Positions 8,539 through 16,283 of a stretch of DNA of 64,000 nucleotides are shown here, one piece after another. The DNA is from Deltaproteobacteria bacterium (lineage in GTDB: Bacteria > Desulfobacterota > Desulfobacteria > Desulfobacterales > JAHEIW01), in the NCBI GenBank assembly GCA_024639185.1, contig JAHEIW010000008.1:2843-66842 (forward strand). Direction: 5' to 3'. The number at the start of each line of letters is the position of its first letter. Within the stretch, counting starts at the first letter, position 1. The position numbers were made by a program, and so were the translations under genes. The notes under the pieces were generated by a model. That model was not told the origin of the DNA. It did no database searches and saw nothing but the letters and a program-made list of their open reading frames with translations.

Positions 8539-9873
8539 GATGTTTTTCAACAGCTTGTTGGCCGGCGAATGCTCCATGGCTTCGCTGAATCCCTGTAAAG
8601 CATCTGAAAGTGCCTGGTATTCCGCCGTATGCGCCACAGGAATATCCTCGGTTCCCTGTTGATCAAGCGCCTCCAGAACAGACTGAATCGACAGTTGATT
8701 GATGTCCCGGGCGGGCTGGTAGGCAAACTCCTTGTCGGTCTCGGTGCGAATTTCTGATACCAGGCGACTTTCGACCAGCTCGAATAGAATTTTATGTACC
8801 AGGCGGATCGGTATTTCCAGCAATGATGAAATTTTAGAATCGGTGAGGGGTTTGTCACCATTTGAAAATTTGTTAATTAACAGGTGCATAATTTGCAAGG
8901 TTAATAATTTTTTAAAGCCCGGGCTGACCTTAAGGCTGTCGGGCTCATACTCATAGGTATCCACATTTTGGTTGGCAAAAGATAATTCAGCACCGAAAAG
9001 AACAATCCACCAGCTGATCTGGAGCCACAATAGAAAAAGCGGCAGGGCGGCAAAACTACCGTAAATAGCATTGTATCTGGCGGCACCGATTTGAAAACTG
9101 ATGTACAACCCCTGGGCAATCTGGTAAAGCGTTCCGGCGACCACCCCGCCGAGGAAACCGGCTTTGAATTTGACCCGAGTATTCGGCATGATCAGATAAA
9201 GAACCGTAAACAAGATCCAGATCAATACGTACGGTATAAGTTTCAGTAAAAAAGAAATCAGGGGACTCAAAACGCCCAGCAGGGCAAATTCCTGGGTGAA
9301 CTGCGTCACCCGGGTGGTAATAAAAACCGTTACCGAGCCGCTCATCAGGATTAGAATCGGAGCAATCAGCATGATCGACAGATAGTCGCTGAATTTTCGG
9401 CCCCAGCTGCGATCTTCTTTTATTTCCCAGATATCGTTAAAGGCCATTTCAATGTGCCCCAGAACCTTGAGCACAGACCAGAACAGAACCAGCAAACCGA
9501 TACCGGCAATCAGACCGCCCCGGGTCTGTTCGAGCAGTGAATTTGCAAAATTGATGACCTGGCCTAAAATTTCCTCCTGTCCGGCAAATTTGTCAAAAAG
9601 CTCTTTTTCCAGCGTTTTTTCGAAACCAAATCCTTTGGCCACGCCGAAAAACATGGCCACGATGGGCACGATCGAAAGCAGGGTGTAGAAGGTCAAAGAT
9701 GATGCCCGCAGCAAGCAGCGGTCTTCATCGTAGCTGCGAATCGCCAGGAGAATGATTCGCAATTGCCTGAGCAAAAAGGATTTACCGAATGGCAAATCGG
9801 CCAGTCGAATCCGCCAGATATCAACCCGGAGAAAAGCCAAGAATTTGGTTATATATTCTAAAATCTTTTGCAT
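8536..9873 (-). CDS. YihY/UPF0761-family inner-membrane protein
   Basis: A 445-residue protein of the YihY (formerly misnamed RNase BN) family. A cytoplasmic N-terminus precedes about six transmembrane helices between roughly residues 60 and 300. The conserved ASSLTFYTLLSIVPIVAM segment follows the first helix region, and GAARYNAIYGSFAALPLFL is a second family hallmark. The C-terminal 120 residues look like a winged-helix-type domain (LTDSKISSLLEIPIRLVHKI), known from longer members of the family. The molecular function is not settled; RNase activity has been disproved for the E. coli relative. The ribosome site is weak, so the exact start is uncertain. Confidence 0.85.
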   Translation of the reverse strand: MQKILEYITKFLAFLRVDIWRIRLADLPFGKSFLLRQLRIILLAIRSYDEDRCLLRASSLTFYTLLSIVPIVAMFFGVAKGFGFEKTLEKELFDKFAGQEEILGQVINFANSLLEQTRGGLIAGIGLLVLFWSVLKVLGHIEMAFNDIWEIKEDRSWGRKFSDYLSIMLIAPILILMSGSVTVFITTRVTQFTQEFALLGVLSPLISFLLKLIPYVLIWILFTVLYLIMPNTRVKFKAGFLGGVVAGTLYQIAQGLYISFQIGAARYNAIYGSFAALPLFLLWLQISWWIVLFGAELSFANQNVDTYEYEPDSLKVSPGFKKLLTLQIMHLLINKFSNGDKPLTDSKISSLLEIPIRLVHKILFELVESRLVSEIRTETDKEFAYQPARDINQLSIQSVLEALDQQGTEDIPVAHTAEYQALSDALQGFSEAMEHSPANKLLKNI

Positions 9874-9935
9874 AAGGGCGGGCTTTCTTTTTAACGCTTA
9901 AGGATTCGAGCTACGGCAACCTGGCTAGTTATATT

Positions 9936-10032
9936 CTATACCGGACTAAAAATACCACGAAAACACGAAAAAAGGAAAGCATGAAAATAAAAACTAACTT
10001 TCGCGTTTTTGTAATTTCGTGCTTTGGTAGTA
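9936..10032. repeat. Imperfect palindromic repeat, CCACGAAA type
   Basis: ACCACGAAAACACGAAAAAAGG is answered by an inverted CTTTCGCG...ATTTCGTGCTTTGGTA downstream. It lies in the spacer between the yihY-like gene and the CMD gene. It encodes nothing recognisable and could fold into a long imperfect hairpin. Confidence 0.5.
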
Positions 10033-10084
10033 AAAAGAGTTCAGCTTTGAAAGCCAAAAACAGCAAGCAGGTGTTGAAACTGCA

Positions 10085-10393
10085 TTATTTTACACTTTTG
10101 AGCACCGCATAGGACTTCATAAATGCCGGAAAGCCGGCAGTCGGTATCAGCAACAGCAATGCATGCTTGATTTCATCTTCGGCGACACCGGCTGCGGCTG
10201 CTTTGCGAATGTGGGTTTCAAGGGCTCGCATATGATTGCAGGCAGCGGAAATCGCGATTTTGATCAGCCAGCGGGTTTCTTCCGGTAGCGGTCCGCCTTT
10301 TTCATGAACTTCTTCACCCAGAGCCGCATGCTTTTCATGGATCCCGGGAAACTCTTTTTTGAACTCGCTGAAAATTTTGTGAACATCTTTCAT
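10085..10393 (-). CDS. Carboxymuconolactone decarboxylase (CMD/AhpD-like) family protein
   Basis: A 102-residue single-domain CMD protein. The conserved helix pair reads TRWLIKIAISAACNHMRALETHIRKA. The CxxC redox pair of AhpD-type members is absent: only one cysteine lies at that site (AACNH), so a peroxidase role is unlikely. The His of the ExxxxxH region is kept (LETHIRKA). Family members act as hexameric lactone decarboxylases or as uncharacterised partners of acyl-CoA enzymes. It lies downstream of the SDR, DUF35 and thiolase genes on the same strand, with spacers of about 160 bp. Function remains unassigned. Confidence 0.8.
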   Translation of the reverse strand: MKDVHKIFSEFKKEFPGIHEKHAALGEEVHEKGGPLPEETRWLIKIAISAACNHMRALETHIRKAAAAGVAEDEIKHALLLLIPTAGFPAFMKSYAVLKSVK

Positions 10394-10556
10394 AGTGTTT
10401 TTCCCCTAATGCTGTTAGCAACAGGTTATTTACAAAACAAGGCCTTATTATGAGTCGCTGCCAATATGCTGACAACTGAATGCTGACCTGAAACTATGGA
10501 AATTCTGATATTCAATAAACTTGGATAGACTAAAATAGGCCGGCGTCAATCTGATG

Positions 10557-11321
10557 TCAGGTGCCGACGACGATGCCGCCGTCAACCCGCAAGGTTTCGC
10601 CGGTAATAAAACCGGCTTCATCGGATGCCAAAAAGAGATAGGCATTGGCAATATCAAGCGGCTGCCCCATGCGCCCCAACGGCGTCCTTGCCTTCATGCC
10701 ATCAATGATTTTAGGCGGCATAGCGGATAAAATGTCAGTGGCCGTAAATCCGGGCGCCACCGCATTGACACGAATATTGTAGCGGCCCAGCTCACGCGAC
10801 CACACCTTGGTCATGCCGATCACACCGGCCTTGGTGGCCACGTAATTGGTCTGGCCTAAATTCCCGTCGATGCCGACAACGGATGTGGCATTCAGGATCA
10901 CACCGCTCCCCTGCCGGATCATGATCGGAGCCACGGCCTGGGTGCAATTAAAGACACCTTTGAGATTAATGGCGATCACCAGATCAAAATCCGCTTCGGG
11001 CATCTGTTTTACCAGTTCTCCTTCTTTAACCTTTACCAGCAAACCATCGCGCACAATCCCGGCATTGTTGACCAGCACATCGATCCGACCGGATGCATCC
11101 ATTACATTAATCATCCATTTTTCAACTGACGCTTTATCGGTCACATCCACCCGGAAAAATTCAGCATTATGACCGATTTCATTGATGGCTGCTTCACCTG
11201 CATTCTGATCCACATCACAGATCACGACATGGGCCCCTTCTTCGGCAAAGCGCTCCGCTGTAACCTTGCCAATTCCGGCCGCACCGCCGGTGATCAGACA
11301 GACTTTATCCTTTAAACGCAT
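10557..11321 (-). CDS. Short-chain dehydrogenase/reductase, FabG/PhaB-like
   Basis: A 254-residue classical SDR with the nucleotide-binding TGGAAGIG at 11-18, NNAG at 85-88, catalytic Ser147 and the Tyr160-x3-Lys164 pair (YVATK), then PGF and the C-terminal DGGIVVGT. Asp at the end of beta-2 (CDVDQN) suggests NAD(H) preference. Such enzymes interconvert 3-ketoacyl and 3-hydroxyacyl thioesters, which fits a location next to a thiolase. It could supply (R)-3-hydroxyacyl-CoA for the PHA synthases nearby or act in beta-oxidation; the sequence does not decide. AGAGGAGGAGCCC precedes the start codon. Confidence 0.9.
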   Translation of the reverse strand: MRLKDKVCLITGGAAGIGKVTAERFAEEGAHVVICDVDQNAGEAAINEIGHNAEFFRVDVTDKASVEKWMINVMDASGRIDVLVNNAGIVRDGLLVKVKEGELVKQMPEADFDLVIAINLKGVFNCTQAVAPIMIRQGSGVILNATSVVGIDGNLGQTNYVATKAGVIGMTKVWSRELGRYNIRVNAVAPGFTATDILSAMPPKIIDGMKARTPLGRMGQPLDIANAYLFLASDEAGFITGETLRVDGGIVVGT

Positions 11322-11467
11322 GGGCTCCTCCTCTTGTTAAATCATATAATGGTTATGATATCTTTCACTGTTTTTTTGTTATGAGCCTTATACACGAATT
11401 TGCGCGGGCTTCGCGGGCGATTATTCATGTAGCGGCCAAATCGAAAAGTCTCCGACTCCTCAAATGA

Positions 11468-11884
11468 CTATAGGGGCTCAAACGCCAGAAAGGTCTCCTC
11501 TTTATCGCCTACTTCCGTATGCAGATATTTGACTTTCAGCGGCATGCCGACTTTGATGTCTTCCGGTTTGTTGGGATCCAACCCTTCGATACGCGCATCC
11601 ACCCGCCCACCCTCTTCCAGCTCCACAACACCGGAGATATAGGGATTTTTGCGGTTGTAGCCCTGGGCAATCATAAAAGGCGGTGCAATGGTGATGCAGG
11701 TAAATGCGGCCAAGCGCCCGGTGCCTTTCATCTCGACCCATTCCATATCGGAACTGAAGCATTGGACACATATAGAGCGCGGGGGCACATAGGCGGCTTC
11801 ACATTCGGTGCATCGCGACCCCATCAACTTTTCTTCTTTCAGGTACTGCTCATAGGTAATATCGCTAAAGGATTTTTCTTCCAT
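11468..11884 (-). CDS. DUF35 zinc-ribbon/OB-fold protein, thiolase partner
   Basis: A 138-residue protein with an N-terminal zinc ribbon (Cys25, Cys28, Cys39, Cys42; CTEC...CVQC) followed by an OB fold (about 50-138). DUF35 proteins form complexes with thiolases: they scaffold the archaeal acetoacetyl-CoA thiolase/HMG-CoA synthase complex, and BbsA pairs with the BbsB thiolase in anaerobic toluene degradation. Here the gene follows an SCP-x-type thiolase by about 170 bp on the same strand. It is therefore probably that enzyme's partner and needed for its activity. Confidence 0.9.
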   Translation of the reverse strand: MEEKSFSDITYEQYLKEEKLMGSRCTECEAAYVPPRSICVQCFSSDMEWVEMKGTGRLAAFTCITIAPPFMIAQGYNRKNPYISGVVELEEGGRVDARIEGLDPNKPEDIKVGMPLKVKYLHTEVGDKEETFLAFEPL

Positions 11885-11930
11885 TGCTTGTCTCCTTTCA
11901 TCAACGGTTCAAAAGTTAGTGTCCTGGGGT

Positions 11931-12025
11931 CAGTGTTTACGGCCGCTGGCTTCTCGCCACTGGCAGCTGGCCGAAATTCGGTAGCCAGCAGCAAGCAGCC
12001 AGTAGCCGACAGCCGGTAGTCTCTG
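11931..12025. repeat. Low-complexity palindromic repeat between thiolase and DUF35 genes
   Basis: Reiterated CTGGC/GCCAG units in both orientations (GGCTTCTCGCCACTGGCAGC against GTAGCCAGCAGCAAGCAGCC) fill the spacer. No coding potential is seen. Confidence 0.5.
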
Positions 12026-12055
12026 AGCCTTTTAACTTTAAACCTTTGAGAAACA

Positions 12056-13321
12056 TTATTTTCTTTCTAAAATCGTGAACGTGCAGGTTCCGCCGGTGCC
12101 ACCCAGATTGTGGGCTGCGCCTATCCGCAAATCGCCGGCCGGCACCTGCCGTGCGCCGGCCAGGCCGCGCAGCTGGGTCCAGACCTCATAAAGCTGGGAA
12201 ATCCCGGTAGCCCCGACCGGATGCCCCTTGCATTTGAGCCCGCCGGATGTATTGATGGGCTTGATACCGTCCAGCCGCGTCGCCCCGTCGGCAATGGCCT
12301 TGTAGCCCTGGCCGGGTTTGAAAAAGCCCAGATCCTCGACGTGCACCAGCTCTGCGATCGAGAAACAATCATGCACTTCGGAGAACTGGATGTCATCCGG
12401 CGTCAATCCGGACATCCCGTAAGCCTCCCGGGCCGCATAGCGCGTGGCTTCAAAATAAGTCAGATCGTCACTGGCATGAAAACCCCGTCCGCTGCCCTGC
12501 CCCAACCCGGCCACAAAAATCGGATCGTCGGTAAAGTTTCTGGCGATCTCTTCAGCCACCAGCAGCATGCAGCTGGCCCCATCGCTGATCGGGCAACAGT
12601 CAAAAAGGTGCATGGGCCAGGCAACCACCGGATTGGCCCGCGCATCAGCCAGAAAATCTTTTTCGGTCTGCCAGTCCGGTGCGGCGCCCTCCCTCTTTTG
12701 CAAGCTCTCCTTTTTTTTGTTCATCAGATCCGCGATGGTAACCGGAAACTGGGCTTTGGGATTCAGCGGTGCATTGTTGTGGCTTTTGATCGTAATATTC
12801 ATCAGATGTTCACGATGGGCGCCGTATTTTGCAAAATAGGCCGTGGCCACAGCGCCAAAAACACCGGGAAAGGTAAAACCGGCCCGTCCTTCATAGGGCA
12901 CCGTCGCCAGTGCCAGTCCCTCGGCGACCTCCTCGGTGGTGCGTTTGGACATCTCCTCCACACCGCCGACCAGAACCATATCGTAAAATCCGGAGGCAAT
13001 CGCAAAAACACCCTCTCTGAAGGCCAGCGCACTGGATGCACAGGCACCTTCGGTGCGGGTCGCCGGCTTGGGTGCAATGCCCACCAAATCCGATATGATC
13101 GGCCCCCAGTGAGCCTGATGCATAAAATAATCATTGCTGAAATTGCCCAGATAAAGGGCATCAACGTCTTTGGGATCAAAACCCTTGTCCACCGAAACGA
13201 TCAATTCCCGGAAGGCATCGGCAAACAGATCTTTGGAATCCTTATCTCTAAACATGCCGAATTTGGACATACCCGCCCCGACGATGGCTACGCCTCGGCC
13301 GAGTTTCCTGTTTTTTTTCAT
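12056..13321 (-). CDS. Thiolase-family acetyl-CoA acetyltransferase (SCP-x-like, DUF35-dependent type)
   Basis: A 421-residue thiolase. The acylated nucleophile is Cys94 in EGACASSALAF. Downstream are the HDCFSIAELVHVEDLG segment and the C-terminal GHPVGATG histidine motif. The second catalytic cysteine of classical PhaA/FadA thiolases (CxGGG near the C-terminus) is replaced by GTGGTCTFTIL, as in SCP-x/archaeal-type enzymes that work with DUF35 partners. It would condense or cleave acyl-CoA and acetyl-CoA in the cytoplasm. ATG 13321 is chosen because GGGAG lies 9 nt upstream; an ATG at 13330 overlaps that site. Confidence 0.9.
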   Translation of the reverse strand: MKKNRKLGRGVAIVGAGMSKFGMFRDKDSKDLFADAFRELIVSVDKGFDPKDVDALYLGNFSNDYFMHQAHWGPIISDLVGIAPKPATRTEGACASSALAFREGVFAIASGFYDMVLVGGVEEMSKRTTEEVAEGLALATVPYEGRAGFTFPGVFGAVATAYFAKYGAHREHLMNITIKSHNNAPLNPKAQFPVTIADLMNKKKESLQKREGAAPDWQTEKDFLADARANPVVAWPMHLFDCCPISDGASCMLLVAEEIARNFTDDPIFVAGLGQGSGRGFHASDDLTYFEATRYAAREAYGMSGLTPDDIQFSEVHDCFSIAELVHVEDLGFFKPGQGYKAIADGATRLDGIKPINTSGGLKCKGHPVGATGISQLYEVWTQLRGLAGARQVPAGDLRIGAAHNLGGTGGTCTFTILERK

Positions 13322-13613
13322 TACATCCATCTCCCTATTTTACGGTTATGATTTACGTTTGGGGGCAAGAAAATCGTGAAAAAGTTATAAAACCCATATG
13401 CACTTCACGTTAATGTAAAGGGTAGAGAATTCGGCCGGTTGTGGTAAAGCCATTAGCAGGAATATATTTTTATATCAACAATTTTGCAAGTGCCGAATAT
13501 GGATGCAAAAGTAAAACCATTTTTTGAAACGGATCCTTGCGGGAGGGCTCCGTTGACACCGATGAGAAACTTTTGTTAACGTGCGATTAAGCAGTGCCAA
13601 TGGAGAGTTTGAA

Positions 13614-14693
13614 ATGATTGTAAAATCCGGGACCTTAAAACTTGCTGACCCGTTCATTACCGAAAAAGGAGAAGTGCTCAAGGAAGCTGTCGTAGCCTAT
13701 GAAGCATATGGACAAGAGGGGAAACCGACAGTATTCATCACGCATGGTGGACTGAGCAGCCATCATGCGGCCGGTCGATATACGCCACAGGACCCCTTAC
13801 CTGGATTCTGGAACGATATCATCGGCCCTGGAAAAGTAATTGACACCCATCAGTACCGCGTTCTGACTGCCAATTCTCTGGGAAGTATGTATGGTTCTGC
13901 CAGCCCCTTAACAAGCAATCCGGATACCGGCAAGCATTACGGCCCGGACTTTCCAGAAATAACGCTCATCGATATGGTTCGTTTTCATAAGGCCTTTCTG
14001 GATCAGATGGGCGTCACAAGACTTGCAATGATTGCCGGACCCTCCATGGGTTCTTTACAGGCCCTTCAGATGGCGGCCCTTTATCCGGATTACATCGATT
14101 CCGTCGTTGGCGTTGCAACAGCAGGCAGAATGACACCATCCGGGATGTGCATCCATCATTTTATGATTAATGCACTTCAAATGGATCCGGCGTTTAATAA
14201 CGGTTGGTATGAAATTGGAACTCCCAAATTAGGGCTTCACTTAATACAACAAGTTGCCAGAATATATTATACCCATGAGCGCTTTGTTAAAGAAAGATAC
14301 TGGGATTCAGTACCGGAAGGCAAAGATTCGCAAGCCAAAAGAAGTCTCAACGCCAGGGATTATTTGCTTACTGGAGTCGAAGAGCAAATAGAGGGTAGAG
14401 ATCCGAATTGCTATATCCGGGTTCTGAATGCGATTAACAGCTATGATCTGGGAAGCGATGTGGGAGACTATGAAAAAGGGGCTCAACGCATAAAATGCCC
14501 GGTTTTGCTTATTAATTTTTCTACAGACACCGAATTTCCGCCCTACTGGGCCGAGGAACTCTCAGAGATACTCAACCGAAAAAATCCGGGTCAGGCTCAA
14601 GTTAAAATAATAGATTCCATCTGGGGGCACATGGGGTGTGTTCAAGAAGGGACGGCCATTGCCAAACATATAAGGCAATTTTTATGCAGATAA
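13614..14693 (+). CDS. MetX-like alpha/beta hydrolase (homoserine O-acetyltransferase family)
   Basis: A 359-residue alpha/beta-hydrolase with MetX architecture. The N-terminal strand region holds THGGLSSHH, and NSLGSMYGSASPLTSNP is the MetX family hallmark. The nucleophile elbow is GPSMGS with Ser144. The acid is Asp305 (STDTEFPP) and the base His339 (GHMG). MetX proteins acetylate homoserine, but many paralogs hydrolyse or transfer other acyl groups. The position beside the PHA genes, not methionine genes, suggests an acyl-CoA or ester substrate. ATG 13614 has GGAG 8 nt upstream; a GTG 33 bp earlier lacks one. It runs divergently from the thiolase group. Confidence 0.8.
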   Translation: MIVKSGTLKLADPFITEKGEVLKEAVVAYEAYGQEGKPTVFITHGGLSSHHAAGRYTPQDPLPGFWNDIIGPGKVIDTHQYRVLTANSLGSMYGSASPLTSNPDTGKHYGPDFPEITLIDMVRFHKAFLDQMGVTRLAMIAGPSMGSLQALQMAALYPDYIDSVVGVATAGRMTPSGMCIHHFMINALQMDPAFNNGWYEIGTPKLGLHLIQQVARIYYTHERFVKERYWDSVPEGKDSQAKRSLNARDYLLTGVEEQIEGRDPNCYIRVLNAINSYDLGSDVGDYEKGAQRIKCPVLLINFSTDTEFPPYWAEELSEILNRKNPGQAQVKIIDSIWGHMGCVQEGTAIAKHIRQFLCR

Positions 14694-14725
14694 CCAAAGC
14701 AGTTTGGAAGCAGATTTACTGAAAT

Positions 14726-14823
14726 CATTTAATTAAGGGGTCGGGGAGATTTTCTTAACACGTTCGCGGCATGAATCATCTGAGACTTCATCGTGTAAAC
14801 TCATGGTAAAGGAAGTGCAGCGG
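14726..14823 (+). repeat. Partial copy of palindromic element family D
   Basis: This 98-bp stretch matches the reverse complement of 24376-24472 at roughly three of four positions. Shared blocks include GGGGAG, GACTTCATCGTG, AAACTCATGGT and the terminal TTAATT. It lies between the metX-like and phaR genes. Only one half of the element is present here. Confidence 0.7.
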
Positions 14824-14885
14824 AAGCTTTAGCGCGCAATCAAGACCCTAATCCGGCAAAATTTGCCGTGTCACGGTGACATCTG

Positions 14886-15356
14886 TTATTCCTGATCCTC
14901 CTCTTTTCCGGTTTTTTTTTCCTTTGTCAGTTTTTCAAATATCCCCTGAAATGGATTTGCTTCCATCAGGTTTTTTTGAGCCACCTCGGAAAAGCCCATT
15001 CCCATATCCAGCCACTTTTTAAACTGGTCGTCCATCGAGCCTTTGTAAGCCAGATAACTTTTGAAAGCTTGCTGGAGATAATTCTCAAAAAAATCCACCA
15101 GCACGTTGTCGCCATACTGAATGATCATATAAAGGAGTGGCACCGGCAGCAGTACGTTTTTATTTTTAGCTTCCTCCAATACAATCTGGGTCAGGATAAA
15201 GGCGGTAACATCTGCTTTGGTTTTGGCGTCGATGATCTCTACCTGTTGACCATTGCGGATGCGCTCGGCAACTTCATTAAGCGTCACGTACCTGCTCTTT
15301 TTGGTGTCGTACAATCGCCGGTTGGCATATTTTTTTAGCAGAATTTTTTCAGGCAT
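14886..15356 (-). CDS. phaR: Polyhydroxyalkanoate synthesis repressor PhaR
   Basis: A 156-residue protein beginning with the PhaR DNA-binding domain (residues 3-62; ILLKKYANRRLYDTKKSRYV is nearly invariant in the family), followed by the PHB accumulation regulatory domain (about 65-110). PhaR binds DNA near phasin and pha genes when no polymer is present and is titrated off DNA by nascent PHA. It is transcribed away from the phasin-like genes across a 259-bp spacer containing a perfect palindrome beside a promoter, so it probably controls those genes and itself. CAGGAAAGC precedes the start. Confidence 0.93.
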   Translation of the reverse strand: MPEKILLKKYANRRLYDTKKSRYVTLNEVAERIRNGQQVEIIDAKTKADVTAFILTQIVLEEAKNKNVLLPVPLLYMIIQYGDNVLVDFFENYLQQAFKSYLAYKGSMDDQFKKWLDMGMGFSEVAQKNLMEANPFQGIFEKLTKEKKTGKEEDQE

Positions 15357-15512
15357 TTTTGCTTTCCTGTTGATTGTTACATTGCAACAATATTTTATTG
15401 TTTAACATTCCAGGCTTTTAGAATATAACATGTTTAAATATTATTTTATAATTATTTCAATACAATATAATATATACAAAAGTATCCGAAAATAAAAAAA
15501 TAAAAACTTTTT

Positions 15513-15527
15513 TTGTGCAGTGCACAA
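15513..15527. promoter_or_regulatory. Candidate PhaR operator, TTGTGCA-G-TGCACAA
   Basis: A perfect 7+1+7 palindrome with TGC...GCA halves ends 7 bp upstream of the -35 box of the phasin promoter. PhaR sites described in other bacteria are TGC-rich with similar symmetry. A second dyad (ATTGTT...AACAAT around 15376-15396) lies close to the phaR start. Assignment to PhaR is inferred from position and symmetry. Confidence 0.55.
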
Positions 15528-15534
15528 TTTTTTA

Positions 15535-15563
15535 TTGACAAATCAAATTCGCACCATCATAGT
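15535..15563 (+). promoter_or_regulatory. Candidate sigma-70 promoter for the phasin-phaC operon
   Basis: TTGACA (15535-15540) is followed after 17 bp by CATAGT (15558-15563). This is a perfect -35 box with a moderate -10 box, about 50 bp ahead of the first phasin-like start codon and directly downstream of the palindrome. Confidence 0.55.
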
Positions 15564-15615
15564 ACGTCTCAAATGGCCAAAACACAAATTTCTAATAGTA
15601 GGAGGAAACTTTAGC

Positions 15616-15879
15616 ATGGACTCAAGTCAGATTGCAAAACAAATGATCGATTTTCAAAAATCAACCTTTGACAACATGTACAATTCCATGGTTATGCTTC
15701 AGGACCACACGGAAAAATTAGCCAGCACGCTTGTTGAGCAGGCCACCTGGATTCCAGAGGAAAGCAGTCGTGTCATCACCCAGTGGACAGAGACCTTTAA
15801 AACGGGTCGCAATGACTTTAAAGTCGCAATGGATGATATCTTCAGCAACATGGAGCAAATGCTGACAGCCGAAAAATAA
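15616..15879 (+). CDS. Phasin-like PHA granule protein 1
   Basis: An 87-residue, all-helical, cysteine-free protein (QIAKQMIDFQKSTFDNMYNS, then EQATWIPEESSRVITQWTET). It is a clear paralog of the next gene (IAKQMI-F-K--FDN---M shared). Small amphipathic proteins encoded between phaR and a PHA synthase are expected to coat granules as phasins; this is inferred from context and composition. AGGAGGAAACTTTAGC precedes the ATG at 15616, which rules out the longer frame starting upstream inside the promoter. Confidence 0.75.
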   Translation: MDSSQIAKQMIDFQKSTFDNMYNSMVMLQDHTEKLASTLVEQATWIPEESSRVITQWTETFKTGRNDFKVAMDDIFSNMEQMLTAEK

Positions 15880-15925
15880 GCCCGCTCGCAAATTTAAAAA
15901 ATCACCCCATAGAAAGGAAGTACCC

Positions 15926-16195
15926 ATGATGGATCAAAAACAAATCGCAAAGCAGATGATTCAGTTTAACAAAACCGCTTTTGACAACAGCTTTAACGCC
16001 ATGACCATGGTATACGAACAGAACGAGAAAATGGTCGGCACGTATCTGCAGCAGGCTACCTGGATGCCCGAAGAGGGTCGCAAAGCCATCGAAAACTGGA
16101 TGCAGTCGTACAAAAAAGGCTGTGAAGATTTCAAAAAACTGGCGGACGAAAATTATCAGAAAGTAGAGGCGTTTTTCGCCGGTTCTGGAGAATAA
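15926..16195 (+). CDS. Phasin-like PHA granule protein 2
   Basis: An 89-residue helical protein, tandem paralog of the preceding gene and 46 bp downstream. Shared blocks are KQIAKQMI-F-K-AFDN, QQATWMPEEGRKAIENWMQS and a terminal EAFF/EQML segment. About two in five residues match by eye. AAAGGAAGTACCC precedes the start. The pair looks like a recent duplication that may give two granule proteins of different affinity. The role is inferred from position between phaR and a PhaC-like gene. Confidence 0.75.
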   Translation: MMDQKQIAKQMIQFNKTAFDNSFNAMTMVYEQNEKMVGTYLQQATWMPEEGRKAIENWMQSYKKGCEDFKKLADENYQKVEAFFAGSGE

Positions 16196-16221
16196 GACGT
16201 TATCAAGTCAAGACGGATACA

Positions 16222-16257
16222 TGCAAGGTTCATGGCTTTCAGGCCATGAACCTTGCA
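16222..16257 (+). other. Perfect 15-bp hairpin between phasin 2 and the PhaC-like gene
   Basis: TGCAAGGTTCATGGC, a TTTCAG loop, then the exact complement. It lies 27 bp after the phasin stop and 27 bp before the next start codon. No T-run follows, so it more likely stabilises or attenuates the phasin message, lowering synthase expression, than terminates fully. Confidence 0.65.
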
Positions 16258-16283
16258 GTAAATTTGCATAGGAGTGGCGCCTT

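Noticed and set aside
8536-9873. Ribonuclease BN
   Set aside because: The YihY family was once named RNase BN in error; the sequence is an integral membrane protein with no nuclease motif.
10085-10393. AhpD-type alkylhydroperoxidase
   Set aside because: The CxxC redox pair is missing; only the general CMD fold can be supported.
12110-13351. A 413-codon open frame on the plus strand
   Set aside because: It is exactly antisense to the well-supported thiolase, has no ribosome site, and its translation has no domain-like features. Long antisense frames are expected in GC-rich coding DNA.
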